From NCBI GenBank assembly GCA_028826165.1, contig JAPDFW010000057.1, positions 124,001 to 188,000 on the forward strand: 64,000 bases of DNA, in the 5' to 3' direction. Both the position numbers and the translations under genes were made by a program. The DNA comes from Anaeramoeba ignava (taxonomy: Eukaryota > Metamonada > Anaeramoebidae). Positions 24,849 to 36,125 of the stretch are shown one piece after another. Each line of letters starts with the position of its first letter. The stretch's first letter is position 1. The notes beneath the pieces were generated by a model that saw nothing but the letters and a program-made list of their open reading frames with translations, did no database searches and was not told the origin of the DNA.

Positions 24849-27800
24849 TTAAATTTTCGTAAATATATCAAACTCAAATAATATATCAGCATCATTTTTG
24901 TAATAAAGATGAACTCCTTCAGAATAACAAAGAACAGATGGAATATCTAAATCATTATCAAGCCTAGTAATATCTCCTCTTTTACTAAAATAAACAATTT
25001 CAACTTGAATATTTGAATCTATTGAAAATTTCTTTTTCGCAATTAATTTTAAATCAGAACAATTTTTAATTCCTTGAGTTGCAAATTTTGATGAAAAAAG
25101 AACTTTGCAAGTATTTTGCTCATGAAAAGCAATTTTAATCAATGAGTTCTCGCTATTCGACTTTTTCCTTTTTAATAAATTTTCTTTTCTTTTTGATTTT
25201 TGAATGAATTTTTGAGTAGCTTCTTTTAATGTTTTTTTGATTTTATTTCCCGAAATATAATTTAATGGTGTTTTTGCATCTTTATCCTGAATATTTAAAT
25301 CAGCACCATTTTCACAAAGATATTGAGCTAAATCAAATTCTTTTTGCTTTATTGCTTGATGAAGAGGTGTTGATCCAAAACCATCTTGAATATTAACATC
25401 TGCTCCTTTTTCAATAAGAAAATGTATTAATTTTATGTTTGAATTTTTGATTGCTGCATGTAAACATGTCACCATTTCTTCCCCATTTCTCCAGTTTATA
25501 TTTGTTTCCCGATCTAAAAATTGCGATATTACTCGGATTGAATTTGTTCCAGAAAAAGATGGAATTGAACAAACTATATATATTGGGAATTGCCTTTTTG
25601 AATCAGCAATTCTTGGATCAGCTCCATTTTCAAGGAGGAAGTTAATTAATTGGAAATCACCTTATTATTTTAAATTGAATTCAAAATTAATTTTAATTAT
25701 AATTTTAAATTGAATTTTAAATTGAATTTTAATTATAATTTTAAATTGAATTTTAGTTATAATTTCAAAATTAATTTTAAAATGAATTTTAATTATAATT
25801 TCAAAATGAATTTTAATTATAATTTCAAAATGAATTTTAATTTAGAATTTTAAATTGAATTTTAATTATAATTTTAAATTGAATTTTAATTATAATTTCA
25901 AATTGAATTTTAATTATAATTTTAAATTGAATTTTAAATTGAATTTTAAATTGAATTTTAATTTAGAATTTTAAAATGAATTTTAGTTATAATTTTAAAT
26001 TGAATTTTAATTATAATTTCAAAATGAATTTTAATTATTATTTTAAATTGAATTTAAAATGAATTTTAATTATAATTTCAAATTGAATTTTAATTTATAA
26101 TTTCAAAATGAATTTTAATTATAATTTTAAATTGAATTTTAATTATAATTTTAAATTGAATTTTAATTATAATTTCAAATTGAATTTTAATTTAGAATTT
26201 TAAAATGAATTTTAATTTAGAATTTTAAATTGAATTTTAATTATAATTTTAAATTGAATTTTAATTATAATTTCAAATTGAATTTTAATTATAATTTTAA
26301 ATTGAATTTTAAATTGAATTTTAAATTGAATTTTAATTTAGAATTTTAAAATGAATTTTAATTTGAACCTCTATTGGAAGCAATATGAAGAGCAGTTTCT
26401 TCTCTACTATTAACAGAATTAATATTTCCACCATGCTCAAGTACAAATTTAGTTAAATTTAAATTTCCCATTGAAACTGCAGTATGAATTGGATAATCAC
26501 CATAATTAGAGGAAACATTAACATTAATAATATTTTTAGGCTCAGCATGTGTACTCAAATACAATAACATGCTTTCATTTTTTAATAAAATAGCTAAATG
26601 AAAAACATTCAAAAAATTGTTATCAAATAAATCTAATCTTGATTTATTTTGTAAAAGAAAAGAAACTGATTGAAGATTGCAAGTTTCAACCGCATAGAAT
26701 AATGGTGTTCTATTGGTAAAATCTAAAGAATTAACATCAACTTTTTGTGTATTCATGATCAATTTGAGCATTTCTTGATTTGTTGTAATTGTTGCTAAAT
26801 GTAATCTTTTTTTTTTCAATTAAATTTTAATTTTTAATTTTTAAATTTGAATTTTTTAATTTGAATTTTTTAATTTGAATACGCATTTAATCCTGCTTCA
26901 TTTTGTGCATTCAAATTTGCTCCAATATTTATTAAAAACTCTGCAATATCAAAATATTCCTTTTTAATTGCTAAATATAAAGGAGTCATTTTTTGAGAAT
27001 CCTGAAGCTCAATATTGATTTTATGATCTACCAAAATTTTAGCAGTAACCAAATCATGATTATCAACAGCATAATGAAGAGCACTAAATTTAATAGTATT
27101 TTCTTGAGCATCCAAATTGCAATTTTTTTCAATCAAAAAATTCAATAATTCTTTATGCCGAAATTTAACAGCAGTTAAAACTGCAGTCATTCCCCCATAT
27201 TTAATATTTGAATAATTTAAATCAACTGTTTTAATTTCAGAAAAAATTTTCAATGTTTCAAATTGTCCCAATTCAACCGCAAGAATAAGCGGAATAACTT
27301 CTTCTTTATTTGGTGTTTTATACAAGTCCGGATTAAGTTTCATTACTTGTTGAATTATTTGAGTGTTATTCATGTTTCGAATTAAAGCATGAAGAACATT
27401 ATCTGCATTGGATGTTTTTCGAGTCAAACAAAGAGGCTCTTCTTCCAAAATTAATTGGAAAAGTTCAACATCCTGCATAGATATTGAATGAAAAATATTA
27501 TTTAATTCGCAAAATTCAATGATTTCTGTTGAATGTGAAATTTCTGGATTAACTAATAATTCCCGGAATATTGCATCGATAAATGATAATATTTGCCCAT
27601 ATTGCTTTTTAGATTTTTCATTCATTTCTGTTGTTTGATTTCCTTTACTATTTTGAATTTCAATAAATCGAATTAATTGTTTGGGAAATTTTGGAAAAAT
27701 ATTATTATCAAATTTCGCTTTTAATTTTTCAAATAGTTTAATGAAGTCCATTAAAGATTTAGTAACACCCCACATTGAACTAAAGCAACGAACATCAAAA

Positions 27801-28356
27801 GAAAATTGTCCATCAAATCTCGAAAATCCATGTAAAATAACAGTATATGAATATTTATATTTTGGGAGTAAAGAATTCACTCTTTTAATTTTGAATTTCA
27901 AAATGAATTTTAATTTTTGATTTTTAATTTTTAATTATTTTTTAAAAAAATCAAACGCTACCGAATTAATTTTTGTGTTTCAAATCGAGATTGAATAATC
28001 GCAATCATTCGACGCCAACTTTCCATTATTAACTCATCAGTGCTTAAAATATCCCGATTTTTCAAACCAAAATTTAATCTGAAAACATAAAGTGTTTCTT
28101 TATTTTGCAATTCAATTACTTTCTGTATTTTTAATATATTTATTGGAAAACTTCGATTAGGAACTTTTGTTCGAAGTTTTTCTTTGATATCTTCACTTTG
28201 TTTTTGTTTATCCAAATCAAAAAAATGAAGAAATGATGAAGTTAAAGCTAAATATGTTGTTATTCTTTTAGAATTTTGTTTTTTTCTTGTTTCTAATGTT
28301 CCAACATTAATAGCTTTTGAACAGAATTGAACTAAAATTATATTTTTTTTTTTCAT
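24849..28356 (-). CDS. PH-PX-ankyrin protein with a C-terminal beta-grasp-like domain
   Basis: Exons 28356-27962, 27881-26883, 26805-26369 and 25660-24849 join in phase to 880 residues. Residues 1-131 look like a PH domain (ITTYLALTSSFLHFFDL, FPINILKIQKVIEL, ending in SWRRMIAIIQSRF). About 138-215 resembles a PX domain (YKYSYTVILHGFSRF, WGVTKSLMDFIKLFEKLKAK, then PKFPKQ), though the basic lipid-binding residues are weak. From about 255 to 720 there are ankyrin repeats (SALHYAVDNHDLVTAKILVD, STPLHQAIKQKEFDLAQYL). A basic linker precedes a final domain of about 110 residues (KIAFHEQNTCKVLFSSKF, VEIVYFSKRGDITRL) whose pattern suggests a ubiquitin-like or PB1-like fold. A membrane-lipid-binding scaffold is inferred. 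Confidence 0.78.
25662..26367. repeat. 24-bp (2 x 12) array in intron 3 of the PH-PX-ankyrin gene
   Basis: About 700 bp alternating AATTTTAATTAT and AATTTTAAATTG or AATTTCAAAATG half-units, each 12 bp. It fills the intron 25661-26368. Confidence 0.93.
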
Positions 28357-28389
28357 GTAAAAAAAAGAGTTGTTTTGATAAAAAATTTT

Positions 28390-31300
28390 TTAAATTGATA
28401 TTAAACCTCCTAAAGAAGAATCTGAAACTTTCCCACTTGCTAATTCAAGTTCATTATTTGTATCAAAATAATAAACACCTAAATCTTGTTTAATAAGTTC
28501 AATAACACCCTAAATAAATTTATAAAAATAAAACACAATTTTAATTTTAATTTTAATTTGTAATTTTTGATTTTTGATTTATACTTTTTCTCGTGAAGAA
28601 ACAAATTCAATTAATGAAATGAGATTTTTGATTAAAGATACTTTTTCTTCTTGAATTTGAACTGGTAAATTTTGTTTATTTTCCTGAATTATGGGAAGTA
28701 ATAAATTGATGTCCTTTCCTGTAAAATTTCGGTTAATATTATTTTGCTAAAAAAAAACCAGACAAAAAAGAAAAGTTTTTTTTTTTCAATTTGAACGTAA
28801 AAAAGTAGAATAAAAAAGAAATAGAAAATGAATATACTTTGCAAATAAAAGGAACAGCAAAATCCAAAAATTTTGTAATTTGTTCTTCAACAACTTGTCT
28901 TAAATTCTGTAAATGCAAAGAAAATTGAGAACCAATATCCTCCATTTCCACTTTAATTGTTTCAAGAATTGCCATATTTTTCTGTATTTTGGGAAGTTGT
29001 CCTTGTGTTTCAAGGAAATATCCCATTTTCACTAAATATTTTGTATTCAAATCAACAATAAAATCCATAATATTTCTATTAAATTCATTGAAATCAACAT
29101 TTGTTGTTCTGAAGGAGTATTTTGGTGGGAAATTGTATGATATAATAGTAGTTCCTGCTATTTTTTTTCTGTATGTTGAATGTGGTGAGTGTTGTTGAGA
29201 TTCCCTCTGACTATCTGATTCTTGTAAACTTGATCTTGAGTGGGAATCGTTTTCATTCATATTTTTTGGTTCTTTGAAAATAAAATCGTTTCCGTCAAAA
29301 ATATCAAGAGTTTCATGTTCAAATTTCTCAACATTTCCTAATTTTTCTTTCAAAATATCATCAAGATCAGCATCAAGGTCAATATCAGAAATTTCATTAT
29401 TTAGCTTCATATCAAAATATAAGTCGCTGTTACTCTCATCATTGCTTTCATCATTATCGATATTAATTTCATCACTTTTTTTATCATTGATTTCATCACT
29501 TTTTTTATCGTTATGAGAGTCTTCTATTTGTGGGAAAAAATCTACGAAATTATCTTGATTTTGAAATATCAATGGGAGTATTTCTTCGTTTGATGGCTCT
29601 TTTCTGAAAAAATCCTTTTGTGAATAGCCTTGGTGTATTATTGAATGTGTATCTTTATCTGTAACCACAAAAAATACATTTTTCTTTTTTTCTTTGTTTT
29701 TTTCATTTTCATTTTCATTTTCATTTTCAGATGAAGTATCGCTTGAAAACCGGATATCGCTATCTGAATCATCAGAACTGGTATATTTCTTAGGTTTATA
29801 AGTGGGTTTTTCATCAATAATATTTTGTGTTTCTTTGTTTTTTTCTGAAGAAAGTTGTAATGATTTTCGTTGTTGTTCTGCAAGAACAAATTTCTGATAA
29901 TTTTCTTCAAAATCAGAAAAATCAGTAAGTGATTCAGAATCACTATTTGGTTCATTTTCTTTTTTTTCTTTTTTTGCCAAATTTTGTTGATTTTCTTGAT
30001 TTTGGTGTTGAAGTATTTGAAATTTTGGTTTGGGAATTGGAATTTCTTTATCATAATAATTATCAATAATATTATTCATTATTAACTGATTTTGGTGAAG
30101 AAATGAAAGACTTTCCACAGGAATTCGGTAGCTATTTGGTCTTACTGATTTTCTTGAAGATTGTTTTTGTTGAATAAATAAATTTTTGCTACTCATCGAA
30201 TGAAAAAATTGATGTGAAATTTTTGGAGTTTGTTGTGTCATTTTCCATCTTGAAAATTCATTAATCAAAATATTCTGTGGATTTTTAATTGTTCGAAGAG
30301 TATTTACTTTCTTTAATGTTTGTAATATTTTTGGTGCAAGAAAAATCTTTTTTTTATGTTTCTAAAAAAAGAAAAAGAAATTTAGGAATAAAAGTAACAA
30401 ATGTTTTTTTTTTGTGATTTAGATTTGATTTACTGTTTTTTTTCCAGATTGATTAATATTGATATCTTCTAATTCTTGTGAATGAATAAAATCGACTGAA
30501 TTATTTTGGTTGTTATTTTGGTTGTTATTTTGATTGTTATTTTGATTGTTATTTTGATTGTCATTTTGATTGTCAAATTCTTGATCAGGAATTTCAAAAA
30601 ATGAATTGAGAATAAAAGATTTTGGATTGTGAATTAAATCTTCATCTTGTTCTGTTTTTGAATTTAATAAATCTTCAATATCTGAAGACTGTTCAAGTGA
30701 ATCTTGTAATATTTCACTATCATTTTCACTATTACTATCGCTATATTCAAAAAGAGAATCAAGAGAAGAAGAAGAAATGCTTGAACTTGATTCTTCAATA
30801 TTTTCAGGAATTTTAATTTCAACAAGTTCTTGGAATTTTGATTCTGTTGATGATATTACAAAATTTTTATTGTGAATATTTTCTCGAAAAATATCTACTA
30901 ATTTTTGTTGGTCTTTAAGTTGAAAACTTTTATTTTGTGCAGCTTTAATTTAAAAAGATTTCAAATTAAATTTTTAAATTAAATTTTTGAATTAAATTTT
31001 AAATTAAATTTTTGAATTAAATTTTAAATTAAATTTTTGATTAAATTTTTAAATTAAATTTTTGAATTAAATTTTTGATTACCAGATTCAAATTTTGCGA
31101 ATAAATGAATAGAATCTGGATGTGTTTTTCTTCGATATGCAATTCTACATATAATTTCTTCAATAATAACATCTGAATCAAGTGATAATAAAGCTTGACT
31201 TTTTTCACCTGTAACTTCACTTGTTATATGAACTTTTATTTGAATCTTAAATTTTTTTGAAAATAATTTAAATTAGAAATTAAATTAGAAATTGAATTTG

Positions 31301-32361
31301 AATTTGAAATTGATTTTGATTTAGAAATTAAATTTAAATTTGATTTTGAATTTGAATTTGATTTTGAATTTGATTTAGAAATTGATTTAAAAATTGATTT
31401 AAAAATTGATTTAAAAATTGATTTAAAAATTGATTTAAAAATTGATTTAAAAATTGATTTAAAAATTGATTTTGAATTTTGAATTTGAATTTGAATTTGA
31501 ATTTGAATTTAAATTTAAATTTGATTTAAAAATTGATTTAAAAATTGAATTAAAAATTGATTTAAAAATTGATTTAAAAATTGATTTTGATTTAAAAATT
31601 GATTTAAAAATTGATTTTGATTTAAAAATTGATTTAAAAATTGATTTTGATTTAAAAATTGATTTAAAAATTGATTTTGATTTAAAAATTGATTTAAAAA
31701 TTGAATTTAAAAATTGATTTAAAAATTGATTTAAAAATTGATTTAAAAATTGATTTTGAATTTGAATTTGAATTTAAATTTGATTTAAAAATTGATTTAA
31801 AAATTGATTTAAAAATTGATTTAAAAATTGATTTAAAAATTGATTTAGAAATTGATTTAAAAATTGATTTAAAAATTGATTTAGAAATTGATTTAAAAAT
31901 TGATTTAAAAATTGATTTAAAAATTGATTTAAAAATTGATTTAAAAATTGATTTAAAAATTGATTTGAAAATTGAATCTTTCAATTTGAAAAAAAAACCA
32001 AATAGAAAAAGTATATAAATACTTTTTCATTTTCAGAATCTTTTTTAACAAAAATTAAACGTGAAGAATATTGAAGATCTTGAGTTTGATAAAGTAAATG
32101 AAAAGGTTTTTCATAAAGAGGTAAAGGCCATTGAATATTTGAAGATTTAAAAAGTAAAACATAATTTTTTAATTCATTTTCTGGAATGGATCGTTTTTTA
32201 GAAAGAATTTCAATTAAACTCCATACAGGAGTTGATGTTGGCTCTGATATTGTATTATAAGTTTCTGGTGAAAAAAAAATTCTTGCAACCGTTTGTTCTT
32301 CATTTGATTTCATTTTTTTGGCAATAAAAGAATTTAAAACAATTAATTTGGATTGTAACAT
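28390..32361 (-). CDS. Large unrecognised protein with beta-grasp-like N-terminus and Ser/Asp/Asn-rich middle
   Basis: Six exons (32361-32023, 31245-31083, 30942-30434, 30361-28838, 28746-28585, 28509-28390) join in phase to 938 residues. I do not recognise the protein. Residues 1-115 contain TPVWSLIEILSKKRSIPENE and a PLYEKPFHLLY segment. Residues 114-200 (IQIKVHITSEVTGEKSQALL, then DSDVIIEEIICRIAYRRK) look like a ubiquitin-like or Ras-association-like strand-helix pattern. The middle (about 200-700) is disordered with Ser/Asp/Glu runs, a DNQNNNQN tract and tandem NDKKSDEI. The C-terminal 240 residues are helical (FNRNIMDFIVDLNTKYLVKM, LHLQNLRQVVEEQITKFLDF) and possibly coiled. No catalytic motif is seen. 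The start is the first ATG of the conserved frame; its leader carries the TCA element. Confidence 0.65.
30958..31080. repeat. AAATTAAATTTTTGA array in intron 2
   Basis: A short array of AAATTTTTGAATT and AAATTTTAAATT units between exons 2 and 3 of the unrecognised 938-residue protein gene. Confidence 0.8.
31255..31978. repeat. 12-bp array AAAATTGATTTA in intron 1
   Basis: About 720 bp of AAAATTGATTTA units interrupted by TTTGAATTTGAA runs. It is intron 1 of the unrecognised 938-residue protein. Complementary open frames (KSIFKSIF on one strand, IDLKIDLK on the other) are by-products. Confidence 0.95.
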
Positions 32362-32939
32362 GGAAAAAATCAATTTAAATAATCAAGAAAAAAAAAAATT
32401 ATGAAAAAATAATCAAAAGAAAACTTATAATCAAAATAAAAGAAAAAAGAAAAAAATGAAAAAAATTTTTTTTAATTTCCTTTTTTTTTTCATTTTTTTT
32501 CTTTCATTTTAAATTTAAATTTAAAAAAAAAAGAAAATTAAAACAAAACAAAACAAAAATCAATCATTCTCGATTTTATTATTTCATTTAAATTATTTTT
32601 TCTATCATTTTAAATTTAAAAATTTGCAAATTTTTATTAAATTAAAAAGTAAATTTTGAAAATCAATCAAAAAAAAAAAAAAATTTTGTTTTGAAAATGG
32701 ACTTAATTATAGTTAATTAAATTAACATTAAATTATTATGAATTTGATTAAATTATATTAATAAATAAAATATTTAAAATAATTATATTCAAATCCAAAG
32801 TTATTTTATGTTAATAATTTCATTTAATTTGAAAGAAAAACAAAATAATCAAAATTCCAAAAAAAAATTTTTTTCTTTCTTTTCTTTTTTTCTTTAAAAA
32901 TTTAAATTGGAAAAGAAAAGTTGATTTTTATTTTGAAAA
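32362..32939. promoter_or_regulatory. Divergent intergenic region upstream of BTB-TLDc gene 1
   Basis: A 578-bp spacer, A/T-only apart from short blocks. At 32450-32512 it holds AAAAAAATGAAAAAAA facing the minus gene next to TTTTTTTTTTCATTTTTTT facing the plus gene. A TTCTTTCTTTTCTTTTTTTC pyrimidine run at about 32873-32892 precedes the plus start. No gene seen. Confidence 0.45.
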
Positions 32940-35162
32940 ATGAATCAAAATCAAAAAAGAAACAAAGATAAATCAAAATCCAAAAAAGATGAAAAAAAAG
33001 AAGAAAAACAGAAAGATCCAAAAAAGGAAACCAAAAAAAGTGGAATAAAAAAATATTCAAAAAGTGGAATAAAAAAAGATTCAAAAAAATATCAAGAAAC
33101 AAAACAAGAATCCAATTTAGAAAATCAAAAAGAATTCAATAAAGAATCCAATTTAGAAAATCAAAAAGAATTCATTAAAGAATCCAATTTAAAAAATCAA
33201 AAAGAATTCAATAAAGAATTCAATAAAGAATCCAAATTAAAAAATCAAAAAGAATTCATTAAAGAATCCAATTTAAAAAATCAAAAAGAATTCAATAAAG
33301 AATTCAATAAAGAATCAAATTTAGAAAATCAAAAAGAATTCAATAAAGATTCAAATTTAAAAAACCAAAAAGAAAAGGAAATGAAAAAAATAAAAAAGAA
33401 AAAAAATAAAAAATTAAATAAAAAAATGCGAAAGAGTTTAGAAAAAGATTTTGATCAACTTTATCATTCAAAATCAGATCAATCCAAAGATTTCTCCATT
33501 TTTGTTTCTGGAAAGGAAAAAAAAGAAGTTGAATTCAAAGTTCATAAATCAATACTAAAATGTCGAAGTCCATTTTTTGAAGCAGCTTTAAATGAAAGCG
33601 ATACTTCACAAATGAATTTCCGAGATACTACTCCACAAAGTATGGATGCTGTTTTAAAGTATATTTATACAGGAAATGCTAAGTTTGATGAGCAAAAACA
33701 AGATTTGACTGGAATTATGAAAATTTCAAATAAATTTAAACTTGGTCTTCTTTCTTTGATTTTGGAAAACAAAATTATTGATTCTTTAAATTCATCAAAC
33801 GTTTGCCGTGTTTTCAGAGAAAGCGAAAATTTGGATTCAAAAAAAATTGAGGAATATTGTCTTGATTTTATTGGTTCTAATTTTGATAAAATTAAGAAAA
33901 ATCGAACTTTCTTGGTTTTGGAAGAACAGCAATTAAACAAGATTATCCAAGAAAAAATCAAAAGAAAAGAAAAATTGGAAATGGAAATGTTTCAAATCGT
34001 GGAAGATTGGATGATACAAAGAGTTGTGAATTTTTACAACAATGATACTATTAATAAGATAGAAATTAAGAGAATAACCGAAAAATTATTTAGCGGAATT
34101 CATCGAGGTTTTATTGATGATAAAGCGTTTGATCACTTGCAAAACTCGGATTTTTTTTCGAGTAATCTCCGCAAAGTCAAGGAAATAGAACTTGGATTCC
34201 AAGAAAAAGATATGAAAGAAAAAATGGAAGAAAACACAAAAAAATTGGGTTTAGTTCAGCAAGAAAATCAAAATTTGAAAAGCAAAATTAAGAATAAGGA
34301 AAAGGAAAAAAAAGAGAATCAGAAAAATATCAAAAAATTGCAAAGTGAACTTAATGCAATCAAAAACGAAAGAGAAGAGTTAAAGAGTCAATTGAATAAG
34401 AAAATTGAGATCTTGCGGACTGAATTTGAGTCCAAATGGAAAAAAGAAATTGAGGAATCTCAATTACAAAAGCAAAATTGGGAAATCCAAAAGGAAAAAA
34501 TGGAAAATGAAATCCAGTCAATGAATCAAATGGTTCGAGATCAAACATACAAGATTGACAATCTGGAATCTCGGATTGAGAAGCTGAAAACAAATTCGGA
34601 ATTAACGGAAAACTTCCAAGGATCGTCAATTATTGATAATTATTTTTATATTGACACTTTGAAAGAATGGATTCAAGACAACAACTTCTTCAATAAAATG
34701 CGATTGGGTTTTTCAATTAAAAAAGATACGCGTTCAAATGATCGACTTGTGAATAAAATTTTAAAGAAAAAGAAAACATTGATTCTCGTGAAAACAACCA
34801 AAAAGAATATATTCGGTTTTTTCACTCAATTAGGACTTAAATCAAAAAAAAAGCAAATCAAAGATCCAAAATCATTCTTATTTAGTTTGGAGAATCCAAA
34901 AATGAATTTACCTCGAAAATTTGCTTTTCGAAATCGTTCGGAATCACATTCGATTTATGCTGAAGAGAATATATTAAGTTTTGGCGAAGATATATTTATT
35001 AGTGATCTTGAAAAATGTTCTTCTGCTAAATTTGGAATGGATTTCAGTTTACCAGAAGGAATGAAAAGCGGAACACTAGAAGCTCAAAATTATTTAGTTT
35101 CTGTAAACGAGAAATCAGAGTTTGATATTGATGAAATTGAATGTTATTTTATTGATAAATGA
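32940..35162 (+). CDS. BTB-coiled coil-TLDc-like protein 1
   Basis: A single exon encodes 740 residues, ending in TGA. Residues 1-165 are very basic and low-complexity, with a tandem NLENQKEFNKES-type peptide repeated about eight times between 33110 and 33370. A BTB/POZ domain follows at about 180-285 (DFSIFVSGKEKKEVEFKVHK, CRSPFFEAALNES, AVLKYIYTG), then a BACK-like helical region and a coiled coil at about 420-560. The last 180 residues are a TLDc-like domain (LKEWIQDNNFFNKMRLGFSI, KTLILVKTTKKNIFGFFTQL, SFLFSLENPKMNLPRKFAF, ending EIECYFIDK). BTB domains often recruit Cullin-3, and TLDc domains are linked to oxidative-stress resistance and V-ATPase regulation. The function here is inferred only. 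A shorter paralogue lies at 56487-58028. Confidence 0.85.
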   Translation: MNQNQKRNKDKSKSKKDEKKEEKQKDPKKETKKSGIKKYSKSGIKKDSKKYQETKQESNLENQKEFNKESNLENQKEFIKESNLKNQKEFNKEFNKESKLKNQKEFIKESNLKNQKEFNKEFNKESNLENQKEFNKDSNLKNQKEKEMKKIKKKKNKKLNKKMRKSLEKDFDQLYHSKSDQSKDFSIFVSGKEKKEVEFKVHKSILKCRSPFFEAALNESDTSQMNFRDTTPQSMDAVLKYIYTGNAKFDEQKQDLTGIMKISNKFKLGLLSLILENKIIDSLNSSNVCRVFRESENLDSKKIEEYCLDFIGSNFDKIKKNRTFLVLEEQQLNKIIQEKIKRKEKLEMEMFQIVEDWMIQRVVNFYNNDTINKIEIKRITEKLFSGIHRGFIDDKAFDHLQNSDFFSSNLRKVKEIELGFQEKDMKEKMEENTKKLGLVQQENQNLKSKIKNKEKEKKENQKNIKKLQSELNAIKNEREELKSQLNKKIEILRTEFESKWKKEIEESQLQKQNWEIQKEKMENEIQSMNQMVRDQTYKIDNLESRIEKLKTNSELTENFQGSSIIDNYFYIDTLKEWIQDNNFFNKMRLGFSIKKDTRSNDRLVNKILKKKKTLILVKTTKKNIFGFFTQLGLKSKKKQIKDPKSFLFSLENPKMNLPRKFAFRNRSESHSIYAEENILSFGEDIFISDLEKCSSAKFGMDFSLPEGMKSGTLEAQNYLVSVNEKSEFDIDEIECYFIDK
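33105..33375 (+). repeat. In-frame peptide repeat in BTB-TLDc protein 1
   Basis: A coding minisatellite of roughly 36 bp (12 codons) encodes variants of NLENQKEFNKES, with some units extended by a duplicated EFNK. Reading frame is kept across all copies. Confidence 0.85.
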
Positions 35163-35330
35163 TTTTTGTTTTTGTTTTTAAAAATTCAAATCAAAATTCA
35201 AATCAAAACTAATTCAAATTTCAATTCAAAAAAAAAAAACATTAAAATATTATTAATATTAATTAATAATATTATTTTTATTATGAATAAAATAAATCAT
35301 TTCCTTCATGGTTTTGAAAAATGATATTGA
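35163..35330. other. Convergent spacer
   Basis: 168 bp of A/T-rich sequence between two stops, with a short TTAATATTAATTAATAAT palindrome-like run. Nothing coding. Confidence 0.5.
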
Positions 35331-36026
35331 TTATTTTTTTTGGTGATTTTTCGAATTGGAATTTGAAGAATGAAAATTTTGAGCTGATTTTTTTTGACTT
35401 AAAATTTGGGAATTTAATTGATCCAATTGCCTTTGTTTTAAAACAAAAAATTCATCATCAACAATTCTAACTTTAGTTTGAAGTTGTTTGAGTTCTTGGG
35501 TTTTTTTTTGGAAAAGTTTTTCCAATTTTTCTTTTTCGGAAATCAAGTAAATCATATTTTTTTTGGCGTTATCAAGATCATCATGATTTTTAATGAAATT
35601 TTCCTCTTGATTTTTTTTTTCATTCATCAAATCATCAGTTGTTTTTTTAAGTGAATCAAAAAAGTTTCTTTTGTGATTCAATTGATTTTGAAGTTGAGTA
35701 ACTTTTCTTTCTGTTGAAGGATCAATTTCAACATAAGGTTGCAAACTTTCAAGCATTTCAACCAATTGAGCAATAACAAAAGAGATTTGGTCTTGAACTT
35801 CCTCTCGGTTTTTTTTCCTCATTTCATGATTGCTTTTTTGCTCTTTTAATTCTTGTGTTTCTTTTTCAATTTCTTTTTCTGTTTCTTTTAGTTTTTCTAG
35901 TTTGGATTGTTGTTTATGAAGCTGATTTACTGAACTTTGTACAGCTTCAACAACAGGTTCGAAAGTAATTTTTTCGAGTTGATTTTTAATCAAAAGATTT
36001 TTATAAATTAAGTCTGAAAATTGCAT
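35331..36026 (-). CDS. Coiled-coil protein
   Basis: One exon encodes 231 residues from MQFSDLIYKNLLIKNQLEKI. From about residue 35 to 215 it is almost uninterrupted coiled coil (heptads of Leu/Ile/Val with Lys/Glu/Gln), broken once by VEMLESLQPYVEIDPSTERK. The tail is Ser/Asn/Lys-rich. I do not recognise a family. The size and shape resemble small flagellar or cytoskeletal coiled-coil proteins, but this is not evidence of function. It is divergent from the disordered-protein gene, 99 bp apart. Confidence 0.65.
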   Translation of the reverse strand: MQFSDLIYKNLLIKNQLEKITFEPVVEAVQSSVNQLHKQQSKLEKLKETEKEIEKETQELKEQKSNHEMRKKNREEVQDQISFVIAQLVEMLESLQPYVEIDPSTERKVTQLQNQLNHKRNFFDSLKKTTDDLMNEKKNQEENFIKNHDDLDNAKKNMIYLISEKEKLEKLFQKKTQELKQLQTKVRIVDDEFFVLKQRQLDQLNSQILSQKKSAQNFHSSNSNSKNHQKK

Positions 36027-36125
36027 TTAAAAAAAATGAAAAAAAATGAAAAAAAAAATTTTTGGAAAATTAAAATAAAAATTCATTTTTTTCTTCTTTT
36101 TTTTGAAATTCTTCGATCTGAAGAA
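36027..36125. promoter_or_regulatory. 99-bp bidirectional promoter region
   Basis: Between two divergent start codons. It contains AAAAAATGAAAAAAAATG toward the minus gene and ATTCATTTTTTTCTTC toward the plus gene. It is one of the shortest divergent spacers in the window, so both core promoters must lie within it or in the genes. Confidence 0.5.
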
